From: Gelatoporia subvermispora B
Taxonomy: Eukaryota; Basidiomycota; Agaricomycetes; Polyporales; Gelatoporiaceae
DNA: 64,000 nt
NCBI GenBank assembly: GCA_000320605.2
Contig: KB445801.1
Location: 671,678-735,677 of the forward strand
Direction of reading: 5' to 3'
The notes under the pieces are model-generated. The model was not told where the DNA came from and ran no database searches. It saw nothing but the letters and a program-made list of their open reading frames with translations. The position numbers and the translations under genes were made by a program. Below, one piece after another: positions 33,785 through 46,377 of the stretch (position 1 is the first letter of the stretch; each line of letters begins with the position of its first letter).

Positions 33785-35357
33785 ATGTGCGGCCGTTATT
33801 CGCTAGGTCGACCAGTGAGCGAGTGCACTGTGCAGGTATATAAATTTTTCTAAGTTCACCCCAGCGCAACCAGATCCAACATCTGCCCGAGTACAACGTG
33901 CAGGCCGCTGTCTGGGTAGCCGAAGATCAGTTCGCGCCTAGGTACAGTCTGATATTGAGCTACTAGTACTATGTATTCTACAGATAATTTACTAGACACA
34001 ACATCGCCCCACGCTCGTTCGCACCCGTCGTACGCAGGAGAGAGCCCGATGAGCTCCCGGACCAGCCTGCAGACACACTAATGCTGCACACCATGAAATG
34101 GGGCCTCGTCCCCCACTGGAGTAAACATGAGGATGCCAGTTTGAGTACTACCAATGCACGTGCCGAGAAATTGCTCGAGGGTGGTGGAATGTGGGGCAGC
34201 ATTAAAGGCAAGCGGCGGTGTGCAGTACTTTGCGAAGGGTCTGTCCGCGATGTCTAGTCCTATACCTGGCGAGGGGCTCACTGTTATAATAGCTATTATG
34301 AATGGCTTAAGAAGGGAAAGGAACGTCTGCCGCACTTCACGAGACATAAGGATGGCAGGCTGATGCTACTCGCTGGTCTATACGATCGCGCCTTCCTCGA
34401 AGGTACCTACGCTCCACCGCTTGCTCAACTTTTTCACTGACAGTAGTACACGCAGGAAGTAACGAACCATTATACACGTATACGATCGTAACTACAGACG
34501 CGAACAAGGAGTTCTCCTGGCTACACGATAGGCAGCCCGTGATCCTCTCCTCTCCCGAGGCGTCACAGAAATGGCTCGACACCTCTTCGGAAAAGTGGAA
34601 TCCCGAACTCACGAAGTTGCTCAACCCCTACAGCGATACTACATCTCCGCTAGTATGGTCAGTCATTTAGCCATGTTTCGACTATCGCTCTGACTATCAG
34701 ACCAAGCTATCAAGTACCGAAGGAAGTGGGAAAGGTTGGCACAGAGTCTCCTACATTTATCCAGCCTATCGCGGAGCGTAAAGACGGGATCGCGGCGATG
34801 TTCGTGAATCAGAAACAAGCTCGATCATCACCTGCTTCGCCTGCTAGAGCGAAACCGAAACGGAATACCTCTCCACCACCGACAAAGGCCGATCCTGCAG
34901 AACAGAAACCACCAACGGAGAAGCTAAATGCTTGGGAGAGCGATAGCGAAATTGAATATATCGATTCATCCGCCCCGAGCCCAGAGGTTAAGATCGAAAA
35001 GGTGACACTAAAATTTAGACATACCTCGATGAGATCCCTGGTCCTTAATCATCTATCTAGGTTGACCCCACTCAAGACCGCTCTCGCAAGCGCAAGGCCT
35101 CTCCCACGAAGGTGCAATCACGGACTCTCCTCCATTTATCTTATCCTCCGCTGACCAGATAATTCGCCGCAGGGACCACGCGAAACGCACAAAGCTTCCA
35201 AAGTAGGAGTCTGGGTTCTCGCCCGCTGCGCGCGTGATGGCTTATCAGTCCGCCCTCACAGGGATCTTCTTCGAGTTCCGCGCTGTCACCGAAGAAACAG
35301 AAGTTGGAGAAGGCCTGTTCCTCGTCCAAGATCACCGACTTCTTCGGCAAGCCTTAG
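33785..35357 (+). CDS. HMCES: HMCES/SRAP abasic-site DNA-protein crosslinker
   Basis: SRAP proteins form a thiazolidine crosslink to abasic sites in single-stranded DNA through Cys2. The protein starts MCGRYSLGRP, so Cys2 is in place after Met removal. Exons spliced in phase then give APRHNIAPRSFAPVVRR, WGLVPHWSK, NARAEKLLEG, EGYYEWLKKG (conserved Glu), LLAGLYDRA, YTIVTTDANKEF and LHDRQPVIL (conserved His). The C-terminal part is Ser/Pro/Lys-rich. The last exons are 35159-35202 and 35249-35357; joined, they give KASPTK, IIRRRDHAKRTKLP and a terminal KITDFFGKP. The TDFF core looks like a PCNA-interacting (PIP-like) box, and human HMCES is also reported to bind PCNA. Without those two introns the frame would stop at 35160-35162. 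Confidence 0.9.
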
Positions 35358-35732
35358 TTCTTCACGAGCTTCACTTATGGGTGCATATGGGCGGCATCTC
35401 GCGTATCACACGCCCGATCGTCCTCGATAATCGAGTTGCATTCCCGCGCAGGCTCACGAAGCAGATCGTAAGAGTACAAATAGCGACGAGCTCAGAGACG
35501 GAGATGAGATGATTGTTGTACTGTATACGGACTCAGCGAGACAGAGATATGGACAGAGTGAGGAGACATAGACAAAGGAGGAAAAAGAAAGAAAAAGCAA
35601 ATGCGTGGACGTGGAGACAAGAACTTCGTGCATGATATTTAAGCGTGTGCGAACGCAAGTGAACGAGACTATCAGCAAGCATTGAGAGCGGACATGCCAC
35701 TCGACCGTATTGTCCTTGCGCAATTAACCCGA
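35358..35732. other. Convergent spacer, HMCES-like / Def1-like 3' ends
   Basis: No gene seen. A purine-rich run (GGAAAAAGAAAGAAAAAGC near 35580) probably belongs to the 3' UTR of one of the two genes. Confidence 0.55.
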
Positions 35733-38700
35733 TTATTGCCAGTAACCCTGCTGCTGCCGCGGCTGGTACGAGTAGAACGTGCTTCCGTCAGAGCCACCCT
35801 GCGGGTAGCCAATGTGGCCTTGCGGGCCCTGGCCCTGCGGCTGGTGCTGCTGCGGCTGCTGGCTCTGCGGCCCCGCACCCGCGGTCGCGCCGAACCGCTG
35901 CGCGCCATAGAATCCACCCTGGCCCGGCTGCTGCACGCCGCCGCGGCCCTGCGGGCCCTGGCCAACACCTCCTTGGCCGACACCAACACCTGAGCCGACG
36001 TCCTTCACGCCGACGTTGCCGCCGTACGGCTTGTACGCGGCCTCGGGCGAGCCACCTGCGGCACGCTGGCCGATCGGGGGGCCCGACGCGGGGCCAGTCG
36101 ACTGACCAAGGCCCATGAAGCTCTGCATGCCTTGAGCGCTCGCGCCGTAGAGCGACTGGTGCTTGCTGTAATCGTTCGAGGGCAAGCCGCTGCCGACGCT
36201 CTGGCCGTGCGAGTGCTGGTTGTGGTGCTGGTACCCGAGGTCGTCGTATGCGCTCGACGGGTGCTGCTGGCCGTACAAGCTCTGTCCGTAGGGCGACTGA
36301 GGCTGGACGGAGCCAGGGCCCTGCTTCGCTGCCGGGGACGGCGCAGACTGCGGGCCGGGGGGACCAGCCTGGAAGACGGGCGGGTACTTGACGTACGTCT
36401 GCGGGACGGTGTAGCCAGAGTTGTACGGCGAGCCGTAGTACTGATTCTGGGGGTAGGGGTAATAGTAAGGGACCGGCGGCGGGTAGCCCTGCTGAGGGCC
36501 TTGAGCGGCGCCAGGCTGGGTCTGACTACCTGCCTGGTTCGACTGAGCAAGTTGCTGCGAGGGCTGGGAGTTGGCAGGAGGAAGCCCAGGCGCGCCGTGC
36601 GGCTGCTGCTGTGTTCCAGGAAGGCTCTTGATGTCGTCGTGGGCGAGCACATTGCGGTTCCCAAAGCCAGATGGGCCAGAGTACGAGTCGTAGAAGTTCT
36701 GTATTACGAGTGAGCGACTACAATCTGTAATATAGGATTGACACTTACCCTTTGGGTCTCACCGTAACCGTAGTCGGCACCGCCAAAACCGCTGAGGTGA
36801 GAAGTCTGGCCCTGGTGCTGAACTTGTTGGCCAAGCTGACCGAAAGCACCATACGGGCTCTCCTGGGACTGACCGGAGGGCGGCGTAGGCGTGTGGAAGT
36901 ACGGCTGCTCGGGCTGGCGGAAGTACGAGGACGGGCCGCCGAGGTTCTGGTGCTGTGACGCCTGAGGGGCGGGGGACGTGTGCTGGGCGGTCTGGTTCTG
37001 CGCGGGGTCGAGGTGCGTCGGGAGGCCGTGCTGCGAGTACGCGTGGTGCTGAGAGTGGATCTGGCCTTGCGACTGCGGAATCTGGTGGCTGTTGAGGGAT
37101 TGCTGAGGCACAGCCTGCGAGGGGTGGGAGTACGCGGAGATGGAGGAGGTTGCTGGGGTGGATTGGAGGGAGGCCTGGCTCGGGAGGGAGGAGGTCTGGG
37201 AGATGGAGGAGGAGACAGAGTGCTGCGGCTGGGACACAGGCTGAGCCACGGGCTGAGGCTGCTGCGCCTGCTGAGGCTGCTGCTGCTGCTGAGCTTGTTG
37301 GGGAATCGCCTGCTGCAGGAAGGCGGGGGTAGAGCTGATGGCGGGTTGAGCAGGAGGAGAGGCAACGGCCGGGACTGGGGCAGGAGTTTCTTGCTGCTGG
37401 ACGGGAACAGCGGGTGGCTGCACAGGCTGCTGAGCAGGCTGAGCCTCGGGGACAGGCTGCTGGGTAGGGGCAGGAGCCGCCTCGGGAGTAGTCTCGGTGC
37501 TGTATCTACAGACGTCAATAATCACATCGAAATCAACAATTTCGGGACGTACGCAGTCGAGTCGAGGTCGTCGCCGCCAATGCTCAAGCTACCAAACTGC
37601 ATGCCAATCTTCTCCACACCAGCACCGAAACTGCCAATGGGCATGACCACAGCCTGATCAGTAGTCTTGAACTTAGCAGCGCTGCGGTGTGTCGAAGGCG
37701 CGGGTCTTGCGTGAGATGCGGGGGTGAGAGGCTTCGCCGCCGCCGCGGTCTCAGGCTCCGCTGCGGGCTGTTGTTGCACCTGTGTCGGGAGTGCCGGAGA
37801 AACATGCTCGGGGACTGCAGCAGGCTCTTGCAGTTGAGTCTCCGCCTCTGCAGCCTTTGGCTCTTCGGGCGCAGGAGGCTGCTCGTCCGCTGTCCACGAA
37901 TCGCCCGCAGGTTGAGCAGCCGGCTCATCATCCCACGTCGGAGCCTGTACTGTCGTGGGCTCCTCCCATCCTTGTTGTTGAGGCGCGGGAGTTGGCTCCT
38001 CGACTGGAGGTGACGGTTCACGCGCCGCGGCAGGGGATGCAGGAGCAGCGGGGGCAGTTGCAGGCGGGGGAGCAGGCGCAGATACAGGGGCGGGAGGAGG
38101 TGTTGGCTTCTCTTGCGGGCTGGTGCGCGGTTTGTGACGTTAGATTGATCAAAATCAAAACCTCAAATAACATACCGTGCAATTTGCGCCCACGACAGTT
38201 TCGATGTCGCAGGTGTCTTTACAACCTTCGCCGGAGGTGCGGGGGACGGCGCTGCAGCGGGCGCAGGCGTCGCTGCAGGAGTTGAACCGTTCAGGCCTGC
38301 GTCTCCCCATGGCGACGCGGTGTTCCCCCAGGCCGACGTCGACGCTCCTCCAGTCACCACAGAATCACCCCACGCAGACTCAGCAGCAGGCGCACCGTCA
38401 GCACCGGCCTCCTCTGCGAGCTTCGCAGAGTCATTCGTCGGGGTCGACGGCGCGGCAGCGTCGGGAGCAGAGGCGGAGTCGGCATGCTTGCCGTTGACAC
38501 CCTCGCCGGTATGAGAGGGCTTGGATCGGTGGCCGTTGGCCTCATGGTGGGTGCCGCGCGTAAAGGACCCGCGGGCAGCACCACCGCGACCCGGACCACC
38601 ACGACCACCACGACCGCCCCTGCCGCCACGGAACTCGCCACGCTCTCTAGGAGAAGACGCCTCTTTTGACTGGGCCTGTGTAGCAGACTTCTTCTCCTTC

Positions 38701-39025
38701 TTGCGGGTGACGGAACCCCATTGCTCGGCGCGACCTGGAACGCAAGATGAACAGCTGGCGGTGAAAAGCAGAGCACGCGACCTGACCTTCGCTGATTCTG
38801 ATAGCGGCAGTCTGTACGTCTCCGTTCACTTCGACGAGCAAAAATTGAAGGTCTGGAAAGGATTGTAAATAGACGCGACACGAGTAACAGAAGTAACGGA
38901 TGCGGGGTACCCTCTGAGGACCAGCCGGGGAACATCTCCTGGAGCTGTTGAGTCTGGCTACGGAACTTGTCAAGAGGAGCATCTTGAGAGGGCTGAGATC
39001 TGCGGAAGTTGGAGGATTGATACAT
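35733..39025 (-). CDS. DEF1: Def1-like RNA polymerase II degradation factor (CUE domain, Q/P-rich)
   Basis: Def1 recruits ubiquitin ligase to stalled RNA polymerase II after DNA damage. The start MYQSSNFRRSQ leads into a CUE domain split by introns: QLQEMFPGWSSE, then LLVEVNGDVQTAAIRISEG. It continues into QWGSVTRKKEKKS, an RG-rich patch (RGGRGGRGGRGGP), repeated SAWGD/STSAWGN motifs, KLSWAQIAR, and long Pro/Ala/Gln-rich low-complexity regions. The C terminus is Gln/Tyr-rich (YQPRQQQGYWQ). The long glutamine tracts and CUE-first order are characteristic of the family. Expected regulation in yeast is by proteolytic release and nuclear entry; nothing in this sequence tests that. Antisense frames over the Gln/Pro region are shadows of codon composition. 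The gene is head to head with the phosphatase (359 bp). Confidence 0.82.
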
Positions 39026-39384
39026 TGTGACGGAAGGGGAGGGGCGGTCTTTTCGTGTTTTTTCGCAATGGTGGAAGTTGGCAGACGCGTTGGCGGCTGT
39101 TGGCGTCGTCTCCCTCCATTATCCCTCCATTTAGTTTCTATAGTATTTGCTATCCGGTAATTTATGCTAATATTTGTCAGCGTCTGTGGCGGTGAGTCCG
39201 AAGAGGGAATGCATCAGACCAGGTCGGCCTTAGCTGGTCACGACACAGCTCGACTGGTCACTTTGTGAGCAACTCTGTCCACCCAACGGCTCTTCTCATC
39301 GAGAATCACAGCGAGCTCGCTGCTGTGCACGGTCTGTGCGAGTCCATATCTCCATTCATTCTCTGGCATTGCACCACCGCAGTC
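39026..39384. promoter_or_regulatory. Shared upstream region, Def1-like / phosphatase
   Basis: 359 bp between divergent starts. The part from 39265 is also open in frame with the phosphatase (an alternative upstream ATG), so it may be 5' UTR or extra N terminus. Confidence 0.45.
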
Positions 39385-41834
39385 ATGGCGCCCCCTCGGA
39401 AGGGCAGACCTCCTACGCTTGCTCTCCAGACAAACCACCCCCGGTTACCGGCAAAGACAGACACCGTCATCGAGCTTGAGACCCCCGTCGACATCCACCC
39501 CGACGTAGACGACGACGACGACGAGCTGCTTCAGTTGTCATCTCCGTCTACGTCTGGCTCTAGCTCGCCCGTCTCGCACCCATCTAATCTCTCCACCGAC
39601 TCCGATCTCAACTCTGATGAACTGTCTAAAGACCTGGCTGTCCTCGAGAGATTGCGCAGGAGCGTGCACAAGAACCTCCGCCTGCGACCTATCCGCTCTG
39701 CACGGCCCATCCGCTCTCAGCAACCTCTTACCCCGAGCCAGCACTCCTGGGACGACGAGCCACAACGGCGGTCCCCCAGCCCGAGCTCGAGCGTCAGCCC
39801 TGACAGTGCCTACTTCACGCCGACGTCGGAGCCGCGAGCGACGCCCCTGAGTGCACTCTACTCTGACGCGCCGCAGTGGCGCTTTGAGCCGTCGCGCAAG
39901 CAGTCTCACGGCCGCGGCGTTGATCCTGCGGTGCTCGTAGCACGGCTGTCTTCCCCGACGCGTCCGTTGCTAATCGACACACGTCCACTGGGATCATTCC
40001 TCACCGCCCGCCTCGAGCGCAGCATCAACATGGCTATCCCGTCGCTCATACTCAAACGCTGTCGGAAGCCTAACGGTGCGTTCCAGGAGCTCGATACCCT
40101 ACGTCAGTTCATCACGACGGATGATGGCAAGGACATCTGGGACGACACGGTCACGAGCGCGGACTGGGACGGCGACGTGATCCTGTACGACGAGCTCATG
40201 GATGACAAGGACAGACACAACTCTCAGGCTACGGCGTGGGCTCTGCTCCCTGTCGTCGAGCCACTTCTCGACCACGGCACGGTCGATTATCTCGAGGGAG
40301 GTTTCGCAGGCGCGCAGCGGCATCCGTACCTACGACTGTCGATACTGACCGATGACAGCATTGATGAGCCCTCTCCGGATATCATCGCCTCGGCCCCCTC
40401 GCTGGGTAAAAAGTCCAGTGGGCTCTTCCAGCTCGACATCAATTCCGCCGCCCGCTCAAAGAACTTGCCCCAGGTCGAGCAGATGTCGTCCTCTCCGCAA
40501 GCCCTGATGCCCACCTCCATACACACATGGCATAATGTTCATGATTTCGCCACGCCGTCTCCTCCGCCTTCTCAAACCGTCTTCTCCCGTCCGCCACCAC
40601 CACGCCGACCGAGCGTTCCTGCCTTGCGTAGGATCGATACCTCATCAGCGGAGCGGCTCAAGGCACCCAGCCTGCACGTACGTACGACACGGTCAAATTC
40701 GGAACTACTGCCCGTGCCAAGTGCAGACGGGTCATATTCGCGATCCCGCTCCCGCTCGCCCTCACATCTGAGCCTCACCCACTCTAACCACTCCTCCCCA
40801 CCGCGTTCTGCGCGCCTGCTCTCGCCCAATGTATCTACATTCAGCGACCGGCTCCCGCCATCACCATCACCATCCCAACATAGCATGCCCCATACACCGA
40901 CAACACCGATACCCCGTTCCCCGATGACAGCGCGTCCCGAGGATCAGCCACCCACAACGGAGGACCCGTTCCCTGTTTTCTCCGTCTCGACCATCCTGCC
41001 GAATTTCCTATACCTCGGTCCGGAGCTGACCGCCGAAGAGCACGTCGAGGAGCTGAAATCACTCGGCGTCAAGCGCATCCTGAATCTCGCCATCGAGTGT
41101 GATGATGATCACGGTCTGCGGCTGCGCGAGCGGTTCGAGCGCTATGTACGCATACCGATGCGAGACACGGTTGAGGAGGACAATATCACGCGCGGCGTGC
41201 GTGAGGTGTGCGAGGTCCTAGGTGAGCCTGCCGTCCTGCCTCTTGCGCACTCGCACCTGACCCTTCCCCAGACGACGCGCGTTTGCACTCCTCCGCGACA
41301 TACGTGCACTGCAAAGCCGGAAAGTCGCGCTCCGTGACGGCCGTGATGGCGTACCTCATCCACGCGAACCACTGGACGCTCTCGCGCGCGTACTCCTTCG
41401 TGGTCGAGCGGCGGCGCGGCATCTCGCCAAACATCGGCTTCGTCTCCGAGCTGATGACGTTTGAGGAGCAGGAGCTCGGCTGCAAGTCCGTTGGAGTCGT
41501 CAAGATGGCGGGCGGGGAGGGCGGCACGGGCGAGGTCGAAGGCCATGCGCCCGGCGCACCGAGTACGGACTACAAGGTCGCACTCGGCGGGCGCCGCCCG
41601 CAGCACATCCGCGAGAGCCTCCCGCCCGCGTTTACACACATGCACTCGTTCAGCGCCGTCGAGGGCCCCTCACCCGGCGACGTCCTCGCGCTCGGCGACT
41701 CGGGCCAGGAGATGGAGATCAAGGACTCGTCGGGGCGCTACCGCCACGCACGCCGCGCGCCCGTCGACGAGGCGACGCTCCAGCCGTCACGGCGCGTCAG
41801 CAAGGCCGGCCTCGAGAGCCTCGCCTATGTATAA
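39385..41834 (+). CDS. Rhodanese plus dual-specificity phosphatase (MAPK-phosphatase architecture)
   Basis: Predicted to dephosphorylate Thr/Tyr of MAP kinases. The start MAPPRKGRPP was chosen because the upstream in-frame ATG (39265) adds 40 residues unlike the rest. About 180 disordered residues precede a rhodanese-like domain (RPLLIDTRPLGSFLTARLER through GTVDYLEGGFAGA) that lacks an obvious catalytic Cys, as in MKP docking domains. A long Ser/Pro-rich linker follows, then the DSP domain: ILPNFLYLGPELTAEE, LKSLGVKRILNLA, and after one intron (from about 41221) the signature loop VHCKAGKSRSVTAVMAYL (HCx5R). The general-acid Asp is probably in PMRDTVEEDN. The C-terminal tail is charged and ends LESLAYV. 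Tyr-phosphatase activity cannot be told from MAPK specificity here. Confidence 0.87.
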
Positions 41835-42511
41835 CTTGTGGTGCGAGCGTTCTGCTCGCCATACCCTTATCCACACATCTTTGGCTCTATCTCTTTCTTC
41901 ATGCCGTTCCTTAGTTCTTTCCCCTCATGTTTTTTGCGCTCTCACGTCGGGGTCTCTTCTGCTATTTTATTATATTCGCACTGTATTTTACTTTTGTTTC
42001 GGGTCATATGGGTTCCTGGGTTCCCTGCCGCTCAGTACAGTACAGTTTCCTTCGCTCGCTCGCTCTTCCATCCATGCTATCCGGGACTAGTATATACACC
42101 AGCTGTACGATAGCGCGCCGTCGGTGGGTGTGCACGTAGAGCCCCTGCGGCGGCGCACACCCCTGGATCTTTTGCTGTCCGCATTACCTGTCCACATCGC
42201 AATCTCACACCACCGTCTCGTTCGAACGTTTGTTCATCAGATGCCCTCGCCGCCAACATGTGTTGTTGCCAAAATCAACATCATACTGTTCCCGATATCG
42301 GCACAAGCCCGCAGCGCGTCTGAATTGCCCGTCAAATTGGGCTGTGCGCAATCTGTCGATGTGCCATGACATGAGAAAACAAGAACGCGTTCCCGGCATT
42401 CTAACAAATGGCTTGGTCGTCATTGCATGAGAGCTTGTTTGTCCAAGCACTTCGCAGTTATCAAGCTAAATAAGTGTGCCGACCCCAACGGATCAGCATG
42501 GGTATTCGATA
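41835..42511. other. Convergent spacer, phosphatase / copy C 3' ends
   Basis: No gene recognised. T-rich runs near 41930-42010 fit a 3' UTR of the phosphatase. Confidence 0.5.
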
Positions 42512-45394
42512 TCATGTGTCAGTATCCGCACGCAATCGTTTGCGTGGCGATTCAGTATCTTCTGGTAGACTCTCCTCCGCGTCCTCTTCCTTCTTGGCAA
42601 AGTTCCGAGGTGTCCCATCCAGTAGGCGTTTCACGCCAGCCATGACTTGCTCTCTATCCCGCAATTGACCTTCCAGCCGCTTGACCTTCGCCTCCATCTC
42701 CTCAATGTGAGTGTCCCGTGTGCGCAATGACCCTTCAAGCTCCTCGATCCGCGAACCCTTATCGCGCAACGATGCCTCAAACTGGGACATCCGCGCGTCC
42801 TTCTCACGCAGTTGGCTATTCTTCGCTTTGACCTCAGCATCGTGCGCAGCGCATTCCTCTTGCTTCTCTTTGAGTGTAGCCCGCAGCTGTTCTTCCGTTC
42901 GCAGTTGTTGAGCCAGCTGCTCCTCGAGTCGAGTTTTCTCCGCCTGAAGAGCAGTATTGTCAGCCGAGACGTCCGCTCTGTCTTTGATGCTCCGTTGCTT
43001 GATAAGCCCGTCGCAGTACTCCAACAGCTTATCCATTGACATCTGGGCTGGATTATCCTGATGCGATTCGATGCTACGCTCTGAGCGGGTTGGAGCAGAC
43101 GCATCCGTCGGAACTGTGGGACGTAGATCTTTGCTCGGCGCGGATCCCGCCGGAGCAAACGGAGCATTCTCAACTGAGGATGCTCCCGGAGGCGGAGCAG
43201 ATGGGGATGGCTCGGGTACACTGTTGGCTGAGGAAGACGGCCCAGGCACATTGTCAATCCACTGAGAGGATGGACTGCTCTGTGCGGGTGGAGGGCGTGA
43301 TGATACACAAGCACGATCGGCTTCATCGGTATGTTTGGGCTCGACGAGAACCTTTCGATGAAAACATACATGACCTGGCAAAAGAGTGAAGACAACGCAG
43401 CGTGCAAAGTAACGCAGTACCTACCATCCATGACGTCGCCATCCCCAGCATCAGCGGCCTGGCGTAAACCAAGGACGACCTCCACACAGTCAATGCAAGT
43501 GCTATGCGAAGCCAGTCTCGCCAGCAAGGCGCGCTCCCTCTCCCCGAACACCCGCTGCCCATGAGGGTACTTTTTCGCAGCTAGGGACACGTAGACCGCA
43601 ACCCAACATACGCACAGCTGACCCGGGTGCTTGGTACAAAGCTCGGGCCATCGGATTGCCACTGCCTGGGAGAGTTCGGATACAGACCAAGCAACTTTGG
43701 GATCTCGGTGCTCATATAAACGCATCGATACATTTTCCTCCTTCAGTCCCGGGACCATCGCGACCACGGCTCGTCGGAATCGGACGTAGCCGGGAAGTTT
43801 CACGGCCTCGCTGACCAAGGGTGCGCCGAGTAACAGAGCATGAGCATGGTCTGTGATCTCTGGGAAGGCAGTCGTGCGTAATAGAAAGGTCCGGACGTGT
43901 GGAAGAACACAGATAGGGGTATGTCCGAGTGCACGAATGAGTTTTTCATCCTTCGCGTCTGCAAACGGATAAAATGATTGACTGGTTTGGAGAGAAGGAT
44001 TAAGGCGTCTCCACGCCGCGTCAAATGCTTTCAGGACTCGCTCCTTGATTTTCGGATCGGCCGGCTGCAGAACGCGACCTATGGTATTGTCTCGGCTTCC
44101 GTCGTCGGTGAGAATATCCACGGCGAGTTCTAGTGCAAGAGTAGGATATCCAACAAAACCTTGGTTAACTGCAATAGACAACACTTCTCTGTATTCCTCA
44201 TAGAGCTTTCCTGTGGTGTGGACAGCCCCGTCTGTCGAGAAGTCCAGCTGTCCCATGTAGTTGATTCCCACATGACATGTACCTGGTCCCCAGCGAACGA
44301 GTCGGTCTTGATGGAAGAATTGCGGATGAAGACTCTTGCCAGTCTCGTGACAGGGTAAATAAAAGACGATGAGTGGGCTCGAGGATGAAAGTGCCCGAAT
44401 CGTCCAGGACTGTGATGGGGGGATCATCCCAAAAATACCAGAGAACATTTCTCGCGGGTTCAACGTTGGGGGAATACCGAGAACCGTGATGGCAAAGTCG
44501 TTCAGAGGAACCTGCCAACGTTGGTTTGTCGGTAATAGCGCTTCCAACCGATTTGCTAATCGAATGCGTTCGCGAGTCTCAAATCGCTGTCGCACGAGTC
44601 TCTCCCACTCCGAAGCCGGCGGCATGGTGGTGCCGAGAGATGCCTCTTGCAAAAGCAGAATGAATGAGCCTTGTTGGTGGGCAACATGAAGGGACACACC
44701 GACCTTGCTGGCACTTAAACACGTTGAATGTTATAGGAGCAAAATCCACAACTTTCACCTCCCAACCATCATTGGGGTTCTTCTTGAGATTTCCAACATG
44801 ATTCCCGATGCGAACTGAGACTTGCGCCTGTGGGAGAGGCTTTCCAATGCCTTTTGGGTAAGTCCGCCGTGCTAACTCTATGAGGTACTGGCTTGCCAAG
44901 CCGAAGTTGAGGTTATTCGGGCTGTGAAGCGGGTCTGATGACCGAGGAACCTCAGCAGCCAAGTACGCCATGATGGCCTCTAGACTCTGGTGGTCGCTGT
45001 AGAAAGATAAACCAAGTGGTCCACCATTGCATTCCCAGACAACATCACAGATCTGCAGGTTTCCGGAGCCAGCTTCAACTAGCTCGTTGCTGGAGATCGC
45101 TGCTTCGAAGACGTAGAGAGGAAGCCATTCCGGCTTGATGAATAGCTCCCAATGCTTACCCGCAAGCATCGCGGGATACTTTTTGAGAAGTCGCTCCTTC
45201 GTCAGCTCCCGCAATGGCCTAGGAATGCTTGACAAGTCGACATGCCGCCATAGAGGCCGCGCGTTTGGCAATCGCGTTATTGCTGAGACTACTGAGAGCT
45301 GCTGGTTAACTAATGTTTGTACAGCAAGTGGTACGTTGATGTCGTGAACTGTAGGCTGATAATGGGTTTCCCAGCGCAGACATGTGTCCGGCAT
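42512..45394 (-). CDS. Uncharacterised coiled-coil protein, family copy C (intact)
   Basis: Best-preserved member of the family. Exon 1 (from 45394) begins MPDTCLRWET and holds KYPAMLAGKHWELFIKPEWL, then CNGGPLGLSFYSDHQS and QVSVRIGNHVGN. The first intron (phase 1, GTCGGT...AAG, about 58 bp) leads into EASLGTTMPPASEW and a long exon. That exon carries VPLNDFAITVLGIPPTL, REMFSGIFGMIPP, PQFFHQDRLVRWGPG, ALELAVDILTDDGSRD, RALGHTPICVLPHVR and ELCTKH...CVCW...CIDC. The second intron (43379-43420 region, phase 1) leads to GHVCFHRK, a Ser/Pro linker, a coiled coil of about 120 residues with repeats such as LRDKGSRIEELEGSLRTRDT, and the tail PRKRLRADTDT. No premature stops were found. The conserved Cys/His cluster and basic tail suggest a nuclear zinc-binding coiled-coil protein. 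That is inference only. Confidence 0.8.
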
Positions 45395-46377
45395 CGCCAG
45401 TGCACAGTCTAGGAACCCAACAGGAAGATTCTTTGAAGGACAACAGCAGAGGAGGTCAATTTGAAAATAGATCCAGAGAAGATTCAATATAAAACGCCAA
45501 AAGAAACGTAAATGTTTTCAGGCAAACAGATGATTGTGAATTCCCGACTGCAGCTGCCAGACCGCGCAGGTTCGTCCCAATCAAGTGGGTCACGTGCAGA
45601 TACGATGTGAAGCAACTACGCGTCCCATTAATGATGACTTTCGTTGCACGGACGCGGATGACCTGAAGTCCAGACTCCAGAAACCTGTACACCATCGTAA
45701 TTGCGCAGTGCATCCATTATTACTATCTTGAGAGCATGGGTCGAGCTGTACATCTGGGCGAGCCTGGAGCGAAAGCAGTATCGGGTAGACATCAGTGCGA
45801 GAAAGATGTGAGAGGTGAGAAAGGTGGGTGCGCAGGACTGTCGGTTGTTGGAGTATACACGAATGTTTTGCTATCGAGGCCGAGTTATGCTATGTGCTTT
45901 TTATCATGGATCTAACTGTGGGTGCAGCATCTAGCTACATACATCTACGCGTGAGGGGCGAAAGTAGGATAGACACGATGTCGACATGGCCGAATGATCG
46001 TCACGCGGATTCAGACGATCTGTGGACTCTAGCGAACTTCCAATTTTGTCCCAGCGGCCGAGCTCTACGTCTGACTCTGGCTGAGCGTGAAGTGAGCGCA
46101 AGATCGAGTAGACGACAAGCTGGCAGAGGGTGTTATCCAGTCGAGAAAGGTAGGTGCATGCAGGACCACCGGTGTATCAGCTCTAGAGACTCCGAGTCAC
46201 CATTAACGTTCAGTACAATTTCGTTCGAAAGTACAGTAGTAAGCATTATGCATATCTTCACAGGAATATATTTATCATGTCTTGCTCGATAGCTTGTTAT
46301 TGTATGAGATTCTGAAGGGCCTCTGCGCGGTCCAATGTCCGAACATCCGCGCTCGAAAGGACCGGCAAAGAGGTATA
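45395..46377. other. Spacer between copies C and D with a duplicated segment
   Basis: It contains the promoter side of copy C (45395-45720) and the duplicated TAF8-like tail (45768-45968). A further weak relative of that segment seems to lie at about 46090-46180 (GAGAAAGGTAGGTGCATGCA). Confidence 0.55.
45768..45968 (+). repeat. Segmental duplication, unit 2 (remnant of the TAF8-like 3' end)
   Basis: Matches 31585-31800 in inverse orientation. The first bases read AWSESSIG-stop, aligning with the real TAF8-like C terminus QARSESRIG-stop. The rest of that gene is absent here, so this is a fragment carried along with copy D. Confidence 0.78.

Noticed and set aside
36132..37657. Arg/Leu-rich plus-strand frames opposite Def1
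   Set aside because: Composition is the complement of Gln/Pro/Ala codons; no domain. The sense frame is continuous with the CUE protein.
39265..39384. Upstream ATG for the phosphatase
   Set aside because: It would add 40 residues of low protein character and use up a third of the divergent promoter. The downstream ATG is preferred.
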